Source: Bacillus sp. B-jedd
Lineage (GTDB): Bacteria > Bacillota > Bacilli > Bacillales > Cytobacillaceae
NCBI RefSeq assembly: GCF_000821085.1
Contig: NZ_CCXR01000001.1
Span: 3,431,001-3,495,000, forward strand
Direction of reading: 5' to 3'
Length of the DNA: 64,000 nucleotides
The translations under genes and the position numbers were made by a program. Positions 9,578-18,516 of this stretch are shown here, piece by piece (the first letter of the stretch is position 1; each line of letters opens with the position of its first letter). The notes beneath the pieces were generated by a model. That model was given only the letters and a program-made list of their open reading frames with translations. It was not told the DNA's origin and ran no database searches.

Positions 9578-9830
9578 TTACTTCCCTCCCTTTAAGTTCA
9601 GCTGTGAAGTCAAATCTTGTTGTTCACCCATATTATATTATTTGACAGAATATTCAAACAGTTCCATTTGTCCCATGTGCACAACTCTCCAGAAAAGTCA
9701 TTCTGGGTAAAAATCCCCAGAGAGTTCCCCGACACCCAGCCACTCGCTAAGATCATAAGTACAGCGTTTAGTATGCAGTTGTTTCCCTAACCAAACATCA
9801 AATGAAAAATTTTATTTTCCAAAAAAGCTT

Positions 9831-9876
9831 GGGGACGGTTCTGAGTTTGCGTTTTGGCAAACTCAGAACCGTCCCC
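9831..9876 (-). terminator. 20-bp perfect palindrome, repeat element serving as eps-operon terminator
   Basis: GGGGACGGTTCTGAGTTTGC is followed, after six bases, by its exact reverse complement. On the minus strand the stem is followed by AAGCTTTTTTGG, so it can end the exopolysaccharide operon, whose last gene stops at 9924. The GGGGAC core recurs elsewhere in the window between genes. The remainder of 9578-9923 shows no gene. Confidence 0.75.
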
Positions 9877-9923
9877 AGTCTTCCACTCTGTCAGGTTATG
9901 AAAAAGGAGTGAATAATATTGGA

Positions 9924-10883
9924 TTATAGAACGATAAAATGATCGAATTTTACTAGCTTACTTCCTTCTTCATAATGGCAATTATCTACTACATTTGGCA
10001 GCCCTTTTAAATTATTGATTATGTTTTTTACGAAATTTTGGCCTGATACATGGGCATGCAAGTATCCGCCGCCGAATCTGGGGTTGATTTCCGAAATCAG
10101 ATAACCTCTTGCCGTTTTAAAACAATCGATATCGATTGGGCCATTCGCTTTCAGCGCAATGACCAGTTTCTCAATCAACTCTTTTAGGATCGGATCTTTG
10201 TAGGAAACCGATTTATCCGTCTCGCCTGACCGCATGGATATTTTCCTTTTCAAAAATAGATTCGTCACTTCATTTGTAATAAAATCGATATAGCAATCCA
10301 CGCCAAATTCCTCACCTGATATAAAAGGTTGAATCACGATTTCTTCGGCTTTCTCTTGAAAAATAGTAAGCTCCTGAATGGTTGTAACTTTGTGAATCCC
10401 AATACTTGCACTGCCTCTTCTCGGCTTTACAATGAGTGGGAATTCCAGTTCATTATGATTTAACTCATCAATAACCTTATCAATATCCGTGTAAGTTGGC
10501 ACACAAGGAAGATCATGTTCCTGACAAAATTGATACGTCAAATATTTATCAAAACAGGATTTCACAACAGTTTTGTCAGAAACAATGACCTGGATGGAGT
10601 TTTTTTCAAACTCCTCTTTACAATTCGCCAGCAAGGTTAACTCGGGATCTATCAAAGACAAGATACCTGTTATCTCGTATTTTTTACATAAATCTATGAT
10701 GTGACTGATATAAGCAGGATGATCGATACGTGGTACAACTTCATGCAAATCGGCGTGATACAAGGCTGAAGCTGTCGGGTCACAGTCGACCGCCACTACT
10801 TTCCCGCCAATCTTATGAAGCTCTTCCTTGAAAAACTCCACTAATTTGGCCCGCCGCCCAGCACTGCAAATTAAAATATTCAT
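9924..10883 (-). CDS. ATP-grasp ligase (carboxylate-amine ligase type)
   Basis: 319 residues. N-terminal Rossmann-like pre-grasp domain (MNILICSAGRRAKLVEFFKE), then an ATP-grasp fold with PLIVKPRRGSASIGIHKV as the nucleotide-binding loop and DIDCFKTARGYLISEINPRFGGG as the metal/ATP-binding end. It resembles the carbamoyl-phosphate-synthase-like ATP-grasp enzymes of polysaccharide clusters. ATG 10883 is chosen because AGAGG lies 8 bases upstream; the frame extends 11 codons further into the preceding gene. Last gene of the operon, directly after a PLP decarboxylase; together they may make and attach an amine- or amino-acid-containing substituent to the polymer (inference). Confidence 0.82.
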   Translation of the reverse strand: MNILICSAGRRAKLVEFFKEELHKIGGKVVAVDCDPTASALYHADLHEVVPRIDHPAYISHIIDLCKKYEITGILSLIDPELTLLANCKEEFEKNSIQVIVSDKTVVKSCFDKYLTYQFCQEHDLPCVPTYTDIDKVIDELNHNELEFPLIVKPRRGSASIGIHKVTTIQELTIFQEKAEEIVIQPFISGEEFGVDCYIDFITNEVTNLFLKRKISMRSGETDKSVSYKDPILKELIEKLVIALKANGPIDIDCFKTARGYLISEINPRFGGGYLHAHVSGQNFVKNIINNLKGLPNVVDNCHYEEGSKLVKFDHFIVL

Positions 10884-10906
10884 TTGTTTATTCCTCTCAA
10901 AAGGAT

Positions 10907-12217
10907 TTAAAAACAATACAATTCCTCATTAAAAAATTGCCGGAATGTTTCCTTACGCCTAACTTCATTCAATTCATTACCATCGACTGCCACAATACTG
11001 GGCCGTTCTTTTATAAACGGCGGATTGAAAACAATCGTATAGGCCCCAACATTTTCGAATACGATATAATCATTTTTTTGAGGCAAGGCGCCGAAGATGT
11101 CATGGGCTAGATAATCTTTTTCCATACACGTATACCCGACAACATGAAAGTTTTCTTTCTGGTTTCCGGAAACTCCATTTTGACGAATAACGTGCATCGG
11201 CAAATTCCTTTTATGCATCGTCGGTTTGATATTATGGACGCTGCCATCTACAAGAACAAAATGATTCCCCCGGATGTTTTTGATATCAATGACTTTTGCA
11301 ATAAAAATTAGGACATTCGCAACCATTGCCAGTCCTGGTTCCAATATAAGCGTCGGCTTATTTTGGAAATCATTGAATTCTTTATTCATAACTTCGCAGA
11401 TTGGTTGGGCATACTCATCAAAAGTCGGGACAACAGTCTGAAAGGATTTAGGTAGCTCGCCGTAAATACCGCCTCCGATGTCGATGTACTCTAAATCATC
11501 AAGAATTGACTCTTTTGCAATTTGGCACAACTTTTCAGTAATGATCCTATACGTTTCTGCCTTTCTTTCGCTTGTCGAAAAATGGCCATGCAAACCTGTG
11601 ATTTTGATATTTCTAAGTTCTTTTAGCTGCATGACCACGTTTTTAAAATCCCCATTTTCCACAGAAATTCCAAATCTTCCAATTTCGTAACCTGCCTGGT
11701 GGGGACTGATGCCATTGTCGGAAATATCAAAGTTGACCCTTATCCCGATTTTTATTTGTTCCATTCGATGTTCCAGGGCATATTCTTTTACAAAATCGGC
11801 CTCATAAAAGGATTCGATATTTACAATACTTTCATTATTTAGAGCATATTGAATATCGTCCCTGCTTTTTATCGGCCCGTTAAAGATGATCCGTCTTGGA
11901 TTCTCGCCAATTTTAATCGCTAAGTCATATTCCAGGCGTGAAACCACTTCGGCATAGGCGCCTAATTTGGATAATTCCTTGCACAAATACGGAAGATAAT
12001 TGGTCTTGTAGGAGTAGCCAATAATAAAATTTTCATACCTACTTTTAAAGGCATGCTCAATCTTCTTATAGTTTTCTCTCAATTTGGTTACATCCAAAAA
12101 ATATAAAGAGGAACCGAAGTCCCTCTCTAATTCACACATCTTCTTATAGTCAATTGAAAGAGTATTGATCCAATAAGGTATGGGTTTATTCTCAGCTACA
12201 TGAACCGGTTTTTTCAT
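10907..12217 (-). CDS. fold-III PLP-dependent decarboxylase (diaminopimelate/ornithine decarboxylase-like)
   Basis: About 436 residues. The PLP lysine is in IGYSYKTNYLP (about residue 71), the glycine-rich phosphate-binding segment is DIGGGIYGELP, EPGLAMVANV follows, and GYTCMEKDYL holds the Cys-x-Glu pair that serves as the active-site acid and substrate-binding motif in Orn/DAP/Arg decarboxylases. It is therefore likely active. It is distant from housekeeping LysA, and its place in the exopolysaccharide operon between a GT14 enzyme and an ATP-grasp ligase points to a dedicated role. TTG 12220 just before ATG 12217 is an alternative start; GGAGG lies 7-10 bases upstream. Substrate unknown. 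Confidence 0.82.
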   Translation of the reverse strand: MKKPVHVAENKPIPYWINTLSIDYKKMCELERDFGSSLYFLDVTKLRENYKKIEHAFKSRYENFIIGYSYKTNYLPYLCKELSKLGAYAEVVSRLEYDLAIKIGENPRRIIFNGPIKSRDDIQYALNNESIVNIESFYEADFVKEYALEHRMEQIKIGIRVNFDISDNGISPHQAGYEIGRFGISVENGDFKNVVMQLKELRNIKITGLHGHFSTSERKAETYRIITEKLCQIAKESILDDLEYIDIGGGIYGELPKSFQTVVPTFDEYAQPICEVMNKEFNDFQNKPTLILEPGLAMVANVLIFIAKVIDIKNIRGNHFVLVDGSVHNIKPTMHKRNLPMHVIRQNGVSGNQKENFHVVGYTCMEKDYLAHDIFGALPQKNDYIVFENVGAYTIVFNPPFIKERPSIVAVDGNELNEVRRKETFRQFFNEELYCF

Positions 12218-12240
12218 CAACCTGTATCCTCCAAAAAAAT

Positions 12241-13164
12241 TTAATAGACCAGTTCCTTTTTTTGATCATTGCTAAATGCAACTCTTTCCGTGAAATACTC
12301 TATGACCCGCGAATCAATGTTTTCATCAAACTTTCTTGCAAAATAATCATTCGATTCCTCAATCGCTTGAATATCTGCCACTGATAAATTTTGAGGAGAA
12401 TTCCGTTCACCCAACGTTTCTCCCCATTTCAAAAACATATGGTTGTTATTGATCACAGCGTGTTTATAAGGAGAGTTCATAATTAATGTGTGAAAAAAGC
12501 TTTCATCCGGGACCAATGTATGTTCAAAAAATGTGTAGTACCACGGATTATCTTCCAAAAAGTTCATCATATATTTGGCTGCTTCGAACGAAACCGAAAA
12601 CCACTGCGAACCTTTATAAAATGAATATTCTTTAGGCCAGTTGTTCGTATTTGGCGTAAGATTTAAACCTTTGCTATAAAAGGTCAGGAGGAGTCTTCTA
12701 TACAGCCGAATCGGGTGGGCGGCTGTATACCTCCTCCTCGCTGTCTTTGGCCACTTCATCCTCATGAAACCCAAATGCTGATCTTCCATTTTTCTATAGT
12801 TCATAAATATTTTTCCGCGATTTTCTGTTAACAAGCTTTTGAAGCCATCTTTCACCAATAAATCCTGGCCGCTTCTCAAGCACACAAAATCATAATCATT
12901 TTGTGAAGTTATTACTTCTTTCAACAGAAGGAGCGTCGCATCAACCTGGCCAATATCCCCCCATTCACAATTGACACTTTGCCTTAATACTTTGACATGC
13001 GGATTCTTCAATATTTTCCTATTCATATTTTCATAGTTTTTTCTATCGATATGAACAAAGACATCCGCCTGATCATCAGCAATAAGCTGTTGAATAAACT
13101 TATTCACTTGATCAGGGTTCTTGTGAATTTGCAGTATATATGCGGTACGCGGGGCGATTCCCAT
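12241..13164 (-). CDS. GT14-type beta-1,6-N-acetylglucosaminyltransferase-like glycosyltransferase
   Basis: 307 residues, no membrane segment. The N terminus (TAYILQIHKNPDQVNKFIQQL), VFVHIDRKN, CEWGDIGQVDATLLLLKE and FVCLRSGQDLLVK are the pattern of the core-2/I-branching enzyme family (GT14), which add branch sugars without a DxD motif. In bacterial capsule clusters such enzymes are thought to place side-chain sugars. ATG preceded by AAAGGAGC. Near the end of the exopolysaccharide operon, it may add the residue that the flanking pyruvyltransferase or the decarboxylase/ATP-grasp pair modifies (inference). Confidence 0.83.
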   Translation of the reverse strand: MGIAPRTAYILQIHKNPDQVNKFIQQLIADDQADVFVHIDRKNYENMNRKILKNPHVKVLRQSVNCEWGDIGQVDATLLLLKEVITSQNDYDFVCLRSGQDLLVKDGFKSLLTENRGKIFMNYRKMEDQHLGFMRMKWPKTARRRYTAAHPIRLYRRLLLTFYSKGLNLTPNTNNWPKEYSFYKGSQWFSVSFEAAKYMMNFLEDNPWYYTFFEHTLVPDESFFHTLIMNSPYKHAVINNNHMFLKWGETLGERNSPQNLSVADIQAIEESNDYFARKFDENIDSRVIEYFTERVAFSNDQKKELVY

Positions 13165-13377
13165 TCGCTATTAGCTCCTTTATGAATGTGTACATAACAG
13201 AATATATCGCGAATCCTCCATCAGCAGCGGGTTGCCTCCACCACTGGCTTTTTTACATAATACCGAATGATAAAAAGATAATAAAATCCATATCCACGTA
13301 AAGGAGATAGGTTAATAAACCTAACTTCCCGATAGGAAGCCTGTAATAAAGCGGCATAAACATTCTATCTGTTAATC

Positions 13378-14508
13378 TTATAAACTTCTGATCGTTTCTT
13401 TGGTAAAATTCCTTAGCGTTCTTGAGAAGGATTTGGGAAAGACTTTTTCACTTTTTAAAGCATCGTCAAGCGGCTGAAATTTATCCCTTAAATCCACTCT
13501 TATGTTTAATTCGTCACTTTCGTCATGATATAGCTTATTTATATATTCTAAAATTTGATCTGGATTGGTTTCCTCTGTAAAAATAATGAACCTTAAATCG
13601 GCTAACCATTCGTTATACGTTCCTGCAATTTTATGATTACTGTTTGGTAATACGACACAGGGAGTTTTTTTAATGGCACAAAATATCATTCCATGTAACC
13701 TGTCAGTAATGACAACTCCTGTCTTTTTAAAAGCATCAAATAGTTTCATCAATTCTTGCTGGCCCAATTCTTTTGGCAAGTTAGGTATATACGTATCATA
13801 CGCTTTTACGTTTGCGTATTTCTGTTTAATCGTTTCTATTAGACTCTCTTTCTGCTGCTTTGTTAACTTTTGCTCCTTATCGCTTCGTAAACACAAGATA
13901 ATGCCGTCTCTCACTGCTTTTGAATCCATATTCTTAAGGGATAATACAATATCTGGAGCCAGATAAACGTGATTGTTTTTAAAACTTTCTTTCATGGTTT
14001 CGTACGATGTGGACTCTCTTGCAAAAATGTGCAAATTCGGATGTTTGGAATAAACCTTGATACTTTTCTTTAAGGATTTAACAGTCTTAAAATCAATCGA
14101 TTGAGGGAATGAGATGATTTTATTTTCCGGAAACAATTTAATGATATAGCGCCTGCTATCCTCCAATACCTGATAAGCGTCTCCCATATTTCCCCCGCCA
14201 ATAATGGTCAAAATATCTGAGGAACGGATAAAGCTTTTTATTCTTTTTAGGAGATATACGTCATTGGCGTATATGGTCACAATTTTGTGAGATTGAAACT
14301 GTTCCTTCAGATAACTGATTTGTGCATATGTTATCGCTATATCGCCGAGGTTTCCATAATCAGCCGCAATGGCAACAAAGATTTTATCTTCAACTTTGGA
14401 TATGATTGGATAAAAATCTTTGTTAGAAAGGAAATACTTTGAGATTATTTTTAACTTAAAAGGGATTTTTTTTGCCAACATGGATTGGATATGGCTATTC
14501 ATTAACAT
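13378..14508 (-). CDS. polysaccharide pyruvyl transferase family protein
   Basis: 376 residues of the CsaB/EpsI/EpsO-like family. Typical motifs are DYGNLGDIAITYAQISYL, IIGGGNMGD, FARESTSYETM, the APD-I-LSL strand and TDRLHGMIFCAIKKTPCVVL near the C terminus. These enzymes transfer pyruvate from phosphoenolpyruvate to a sugar as a ketal, giving the polymer a negative charge. B. subtilis eps operons contain two such genes (epsI, epsO); here only one is seen. GAGGG lies upstream of the start. Confidence 0.87.
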   Translation of the reverse strand: MLMNSHIQSMLAKKIPFKLKIISKYFLSNKDFYPIISKVEDKIFVAIAADYGNLGDIAITYAQISYLKEQFQSHKIVTIYANDVYLLKRIKSFIRSSDILTIIGGGNMGDAYQVLEDSRRYIIKLFPENKIISFPQSIDFKTVKSLKKSIKVYSKHPNLHIFARESTSYETMKESFKNNHVYLAPDIVLSLKNMDSKAVRDGIILCLRSDKEQKLTKQQKESLIETIKQKYANVKAYDTYIPNLPKELGQQELMKLFDAFKKTGVVITDRLHGMIFCAIKKTPCVVLPNSNHKIAGTYNEWLADLRFIIFTEETNPDQILEYINKLYHDESDELNIRVDLRDKFQPLDDALKSEKVFPKSFSRTLRNFTKETIRSL

Positions 14509-14692
14509 TAGTGTTCATTCCCTCTTTACCAAAATGTCTGTGGAAGTGATAACGAAGTGGAATACTTTTATGGTCTTAATACTTTGATAGATTGATTTCT
14601 CCATGAAAGGACAGATAAAAAGCGCTGACGATAGAAAAGAATTTGGCAAAAAACTAAACCATGAATATGGACACATATGGAAACTCGTCGTT

Positions 14693-16507
14693 CTACTCTG
14701 TCAAATCAGAAATTTGATTGCCCGAAATGGTTAACCCTTTTATCGCCCCGGTTCCGGATTCGGTTTTGGTTATGCCCCTTTTTCCACCTGAAATTCTATT
14801 ATTTTTGATTTCAATATTTTCCATCAGGCGATCATTTGCAACAATCTCTACCCCCGATGCATTTCTTACAATATTGTTTTTCATTTTAACGTTACTGGTT
14901 ATTCCTTTAATAAACAGTGCGTACTCGGCAAAATCCAAAAATGTATTGTCATGAACCACCAGGCCATCGATTCGTTTGTTACCATAAAAGTTATAGTCAG
15001 TAAAAATACCGTACTCAAAATTTTCAAATTGATTATTTGAGATCTTTGTGTTCGTAATATCAGTTTCCGATGCAAAAAAACGGACCCCCGAGTATCCCAA
15101 TCCTCGAAAACGGTTCCGCAAGATTGTTGTATCCTGTGCCCCCGCAGTAATGTGTAAACCATTTTCTTTCGTAGAAATATCATTGTCAAAAATGCGCGTT
15201 CTTTTCGACAAGACTCCCCACGTTCCTTCAATTGTAATTCCTCTTTCGGTATCAATCTCATTGTTATTGATTGTTAGGTCTTCATTTTTGATCCAAATCA
15301 ATATGGATCCAACCTTAAACAGATTATCGTGGACCTTTGCGTTTTTTGTTTCCATCACTAGGAATTGGCCAGTCGGACAATAGATATTGTTATTGTAAAA
15401 ATCAACTTCATGAAAGAAATTGTCCTCTCCCTGACCGCCTTCCAGTTGGACACAATAGCCTTCAGTATCTGAGCTAAAGATGTTATCCCAAATCTTCGCA
15501 TGGTAGAAAGACATTTCTTCCCACGGTTCGAAATGAAGGGCAGGGCGCCCGATCTTGGAAGTGCTGACATTATTGAAAATTTGCAGATTGTTAACTTGTT
15601 CAAGAACGATATTCGAACGCCGGTTATTTACTAATATATTGTTAGAAATAATCACATAATCGCTTGTCTCAGTCGATCCTGAAATGGAAATCCCATCTCC
15701 AACCGCATTAATCATCCTATTATTATCGATCAAGATATTCTTGCTGTCCCACGCAAAAATATCGTGCATATGTTCTATGCCTTTCGGATGTTTTTTCGCA
15801 TTTCCATCAAAGGTGATATTCTGGATCTTCACATTACTGACACTTTCCAGGTTTACCAACCGGGTAAAATCATCCGGTGCCCGTTTGGATAATTTAAGTA
15901 TGACTGAATCACGGCTTTCTCCCACCAAGTTTACGTTGGACTTTAAGAATATTGGATGTAAACTATATGTTCCTTTTGGCACATATACTTCACCGCCGCC
16001 ATTTTTTGCAACAAAGTCGATTGCCTCCTGGAAGGCAGCCGTATCATCACGCTTGCCGTTTCCAGATGCCCCATAATCTTTAACATTCACTTGTAAGGGC
16101 GTCCAATTGACTGCTACCGGAATGGTCTTCGCTACTTCCTCGTATGTGACTGTAATAGTCGCAAAACCAGGTCCCTCTGCAGAAATCATTCCACTTTCGT
16201 CCACTGTTACTACACTTTCGTTCAATGTTGAATAACTGCTATCTTCTGTTACATTTTTTTTAGAACCATCCGGGTAATTAGCAGTTACAGAAGGCCGAAT
16301 CCTGTCACCTTTATTTATGCTGAAACTAGTTTCATTCGTAGTTAAATAGACACGGGTGGTACCAGGATGACGACTATCTGAAGAATGATTCATTGCCCTA
16401 ATCCGATCCTGTTCTTTATTTCCGTTTATGGGGAGATGGTCTTTAAAAACAACAATAAGTGTTAGCAATATAATAAGAAAAAGGATGATTTGATTCTTCC
16501 TTTTCAA
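14693..16507 (-). CDS. membrane-anchored right-handed beta-helix (pectate-lyase-3-like) protein with Ig-like domain
   Basis: 604 residues. Residues 7-24 are a hydrophobic signal anchor (IILFLIILLTLIVVF). About 50-135 is a bacterial Ig-like (BIG2) domain (ATITVTYEEVAKTIPVAVNW). From 138, NVKDYGASGNGKRDDTAAFQ opens a pectate-lyase-3 domain, followed by about 20 beta-helix coils rich in NN, ending at the C terminus. TTG start after AGGAGGCAGGAGA. In exopolysaccharide clusters such proteins act outside the membrane as lyases, hydrolases or epimerases that trim or modify the polymer; which reaction is catalysed cannot be read from the sequence. Confidence 0.82.
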   Translation of the reverse strand: MKRKNQIILFLIILLTLIVVFKDHLPINGNKEQDRIRAMNHSSDSRHPGTTRVYLTTNETSFSINKGDRIRPSVTANYPDGSKKNVTEDSSYSTLNESVVTVDESGMISAEGPGFATITVTYEEVAKTIPVAVNWTPLQVNVKDYGASGNGKRDDTAAFQEAIDFVAKNGGGEVYVPKGTYSLHPIFLKSNVNLVGESRDSVILKLSKRAPDDFTRLVNLESVSNVKIQNITFDGNAKKHPKGIEHMHDIFAWDSKNILIDNNRMINAVGDGISISGSTETSDYVIISNNILVNNRRSNIVLEQVNNLQIFNNVSTSKIGRPALHFEPWEEMSFYHAKIWDNIFSSDTEGYCVQLEGGQGEDNFFHEVDFYNNNIYCPTGQFLVMETKNAKVHDNLFKVGSILIWIKNEDLTINNNEIDTERGITIEGTWGVLSKRTRIFDNDISTKENGLHITAGAQDTTILRNRFRGLGYSGVRFFASETDITNTKISNNQFENFEYGIFTDYNFYGNKRIDGLVVHDNTFLDFAEYALFIKGITSNVKMKNNIVRNASGVEIVANDRLMENIEIKNNRISGGKRGITKTESGTGAIKGLTISGNQISDLTE

Positions 16508-16610
16508 TCTCCTGCCTCCTTCAAACTAAGGCTGTGCAGTAAACAGATGTCTCCGTAATCATTCCTTACTGCGGCTCCGTGAAGCTTAAGGAATAGAGTT
16601 ACGATTGAAA

Positions 16611-17783
16611 TTATCCTGATAAAGGGAGTGAATTACCTTTAATTGAATGGCTAATGCAGTTTATAACTCTCATCTGTTGTTCTTGTGTCATCGATGACCC
16701 GGAAGGAAGGCAAATGCCTTTTTGAAATAATTCTTCCGCGACATGATGGTTTTCGCTATGAGGATAATAGGAAGTATCTTTAAACAGCGGCTGTAAATGA
16801 AGCGGTTTCCATAAATAGCGCGCTTCTATATTTTCTTCAGCCAACATCTCCAACAAAGTCGCATTAGAAATACCCGCTGTCTGTTCATCAATTAATAATG
16901 CCGTCAGCCAGCGGTTAGAGCGGCTGTTTTCCAGTTCATTCAAAAATGTAATACCAGGCAGTGAGGATAAATGCTTCACGTATTCGTTAAATATGGAGCG
17001 TCTGGCCTCTACCCTGTCTTCCAGGACCTTTAATTGAGCCCTGCCAATCCCCGCCAGGATATTGCTCATCCGATAATTATATCCAATCGTACTGTGTTGG
17101 TAATATGGGGCAGCGTCCTTTGCTTGTGTAGCCAGGAAGCGGGCTTTATTCATCGCACCCTCGTCATTTGACACAAGCATCCCGCCCCCGGAAGTCGTGA
17201 TAATTTTATTGCCATTAAACGAATAGATGCCAAAAGCGCCTAATGTACCGCTCGCTTTTCCTTTATAAGTGGACCCGAGCGATTCTGCGGCATCCTCAAT
17301 AACCGGAACCTCATATTCCCCGCACACTCGAAGGATTTCAGCCATTTTGGCGCTTTGCCCATATAAATGAACGACAATGACCGCTTTGGGCAAATTCCCT
17401 TCAAGCGCCGCCTCCTTTAAAGCCCGTTCCAACGCCTGTGGCGACATATTCCAGGTTTCAGGTTCGGAATCAATAAAAATAGGTTCAGCACCTTGATAAA
17501 GAATTGGATTCGCACTCGCCACAAAAGTAAACGTTGAACAAAAGACCCGATTCCCCCGGCCGACCTCTAATAGTTCCAGGGCTAAATGAATCGCTGCGGT
17601 CCCCGAACTTACCGCGGCCGCAGCATTCACTCCAAGGTAGGAGGAAATTTCCCTTTCAAAAGTATCAACGTTCGGACCTAATGGTGCAATCCAGTTTGAA
17701 TCAATTGCACTATCGATATAAACTTGCTCATTTCCACTCATATGCGGTGGAGAGAGATAGATTTTTTCTCTATGATTCTCCAT
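16611..17783 (-). CDS. DegT/DnrJ/EryC1/StrS aminotransferase, EpsN/PglE-like
   Basis: 390 residues; ATG 17783 is chosen for its GGAGGG site, although the frame extends 32 codons upstream. PLP lysine K193 in YSFNGNKIITTSGGGML. The beginning (IYLSPPHMSGNEQVYIDSAI) is characteristic of EpsN/PglE, which aminate UDP-4-keto-6-deoxy-GlcNAc on the way to UDP-bacillosamine. The matching dehydratase (EpsC type) is at the start of the operon and the initiating sugar transferase (EpsL type) is just upstream. The acetyltransferase EpsM that normally completes the set is not in this window. An intrinsic terminator sits immediately upstream of the gene. Confidence 0.87.
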   Translation of the reverse strand: MENHREKIYLSPPHMSGNEQVYIDSAIDSNWIAPLGPNVDTFEREISSYLGVNAAAAVSSGTAAIHLALELLEVGRGNRVFCSTFTFVASANPILYQGAEPIFIDSEPETWNMSPQALERALKEAALEGNLPKAVIVVHLYGQSAKMAEILRVCGEYEVPVIEDAAESLGSTYKGKASGTLGAFGIYSFNGNKIITTSGGGMLVSNDEGAMNKARFLATQAKDAAPYYQHSTIGYNYRMSNILAGIGRAQLKVLEDRVEARRSIFNEYVKHLSSLPGITFLNELENSRSNRWLTALLIDEQTAGISNATLLEMLAEENIEARYLWKPLHLQPLFKDTSYYPHSENHHVAEELFQKGICLPSGSSMTQEQQMRVINCISHSIKGNSLPLSG

Positions 17784-17810
17784 TTTACAGCCCTCCGTTA
17801 ATGTATAAAG

Positions 17811-17847
17811 AAACAAAAAAACTATCGGCCAGTGACGAGTCGATAGT
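17811..17847 (-). terminator. intra-operon intrinsic terminator
   Basis: On the minus strand ACTATCG and CGATAGT form a 7-bp stem around a 13-base loop, followed by TTTTTTTG. It lies between the sugar transferase and the EpsN-like gene inside the exopolysaccharide operon, so transcription of the distal genes needs read-through. Confidence 0.65.
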
Positions 17848-17885
17848 TGTTCAGAATATGAAATGGCTGTGCTGCTCATATGTTA

Positions 17886-18488
17886 CTAGCTGCTTATTTT
17901 AGAATTTCCCTGAAAGTCCGGCATGGTCACATGGCTTTGACTACTTATTCCCTCTGAAATGAGGACCTTCTTCATAGTCAAAAACAAAATTTTTAAATCC
18001 AAATAAAAACTTTGATTTTCGACGTACCAAACATCCAACTCAAACTTTTCTTCCCATGTCAGAGCATTTCTGCCATTTACTTGGGCCCAGCCGGTTATCC
18101 CTGGTTTTACCAAATGGCGTTTCGCCTGTTCTTCACTATATAATGACAAATATTCAGGAAGTAAAGGCCTTGGACCTATTAAACTCATCTCACCTTTGAT
18201 CACGTTAATAAGCTGTGGGAATTCATCAAGGCTGAATCGTCTGACCATTTTGCCAAAAGATGTTAACCTTTCATGATCAGGTAATAACCTCCCTTGGGAA
18301 TCCCGTTCATCCGTCATTGTACGAAACTTATAAAGCTGAAAGATTTCCCCATTTAACCCGGGGCGTTCTTGTTTAAAAAGGATTGGCGACCCTAGTTTTA
18401 TCCTTATCAATACTGCAGTCAACAACATGAGCGGGAAAAGCAAAATAAGACCCAAAATGGATAATACCAGGTCTACCAATCTTTTCAT
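17886..18488 (-). CDS. initiating sugar transferase (EpsL/PglC-like)
   Basis: 200 residues: one N-terminal membrane re-entrant helix (MKRLVDLVLSILGLILLFPLML), KLGSPILFKQERPG, FRTMTDERD, FSLDEFPQLINVIKGEMSLIGPRPLLPEYL and GITGWAQVNGRNALTWEEK, all hallmark motifs of the short bacterial sugar transferase family. These enzymes load the first sugar-phosphate onto undecaprenyl phosphate at the inner membrane face. EpsL-type enzymes of this length use UDP-bacillosamine-like donors, which fits the EpsC- and EpsN-like genes here. ATG preceded by GAGGTG. Confidence 0.9.
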   Translation of the reverse strand: MKRLVDLVLSILGLILLFPLMLLTAVLIRIKLGSPILFKQERPGLNGEIFQLYKFRTMTDERDSQGRLLPDHERLTSFGKMVRRFSLDEFPQLINVIKGEMSLIGPRPLLPEYLSLYSEEQAKRHLVKPGITGWAQVNGRNALTWEEKFELDVWYVENQSFYLDLKILFLTMKKVLISEGISSQSHVTMPDFQGNSKISS

Positions 18489-18516
18489 TTTACACCTCTT
18501 GTATTACGGCATTGGG

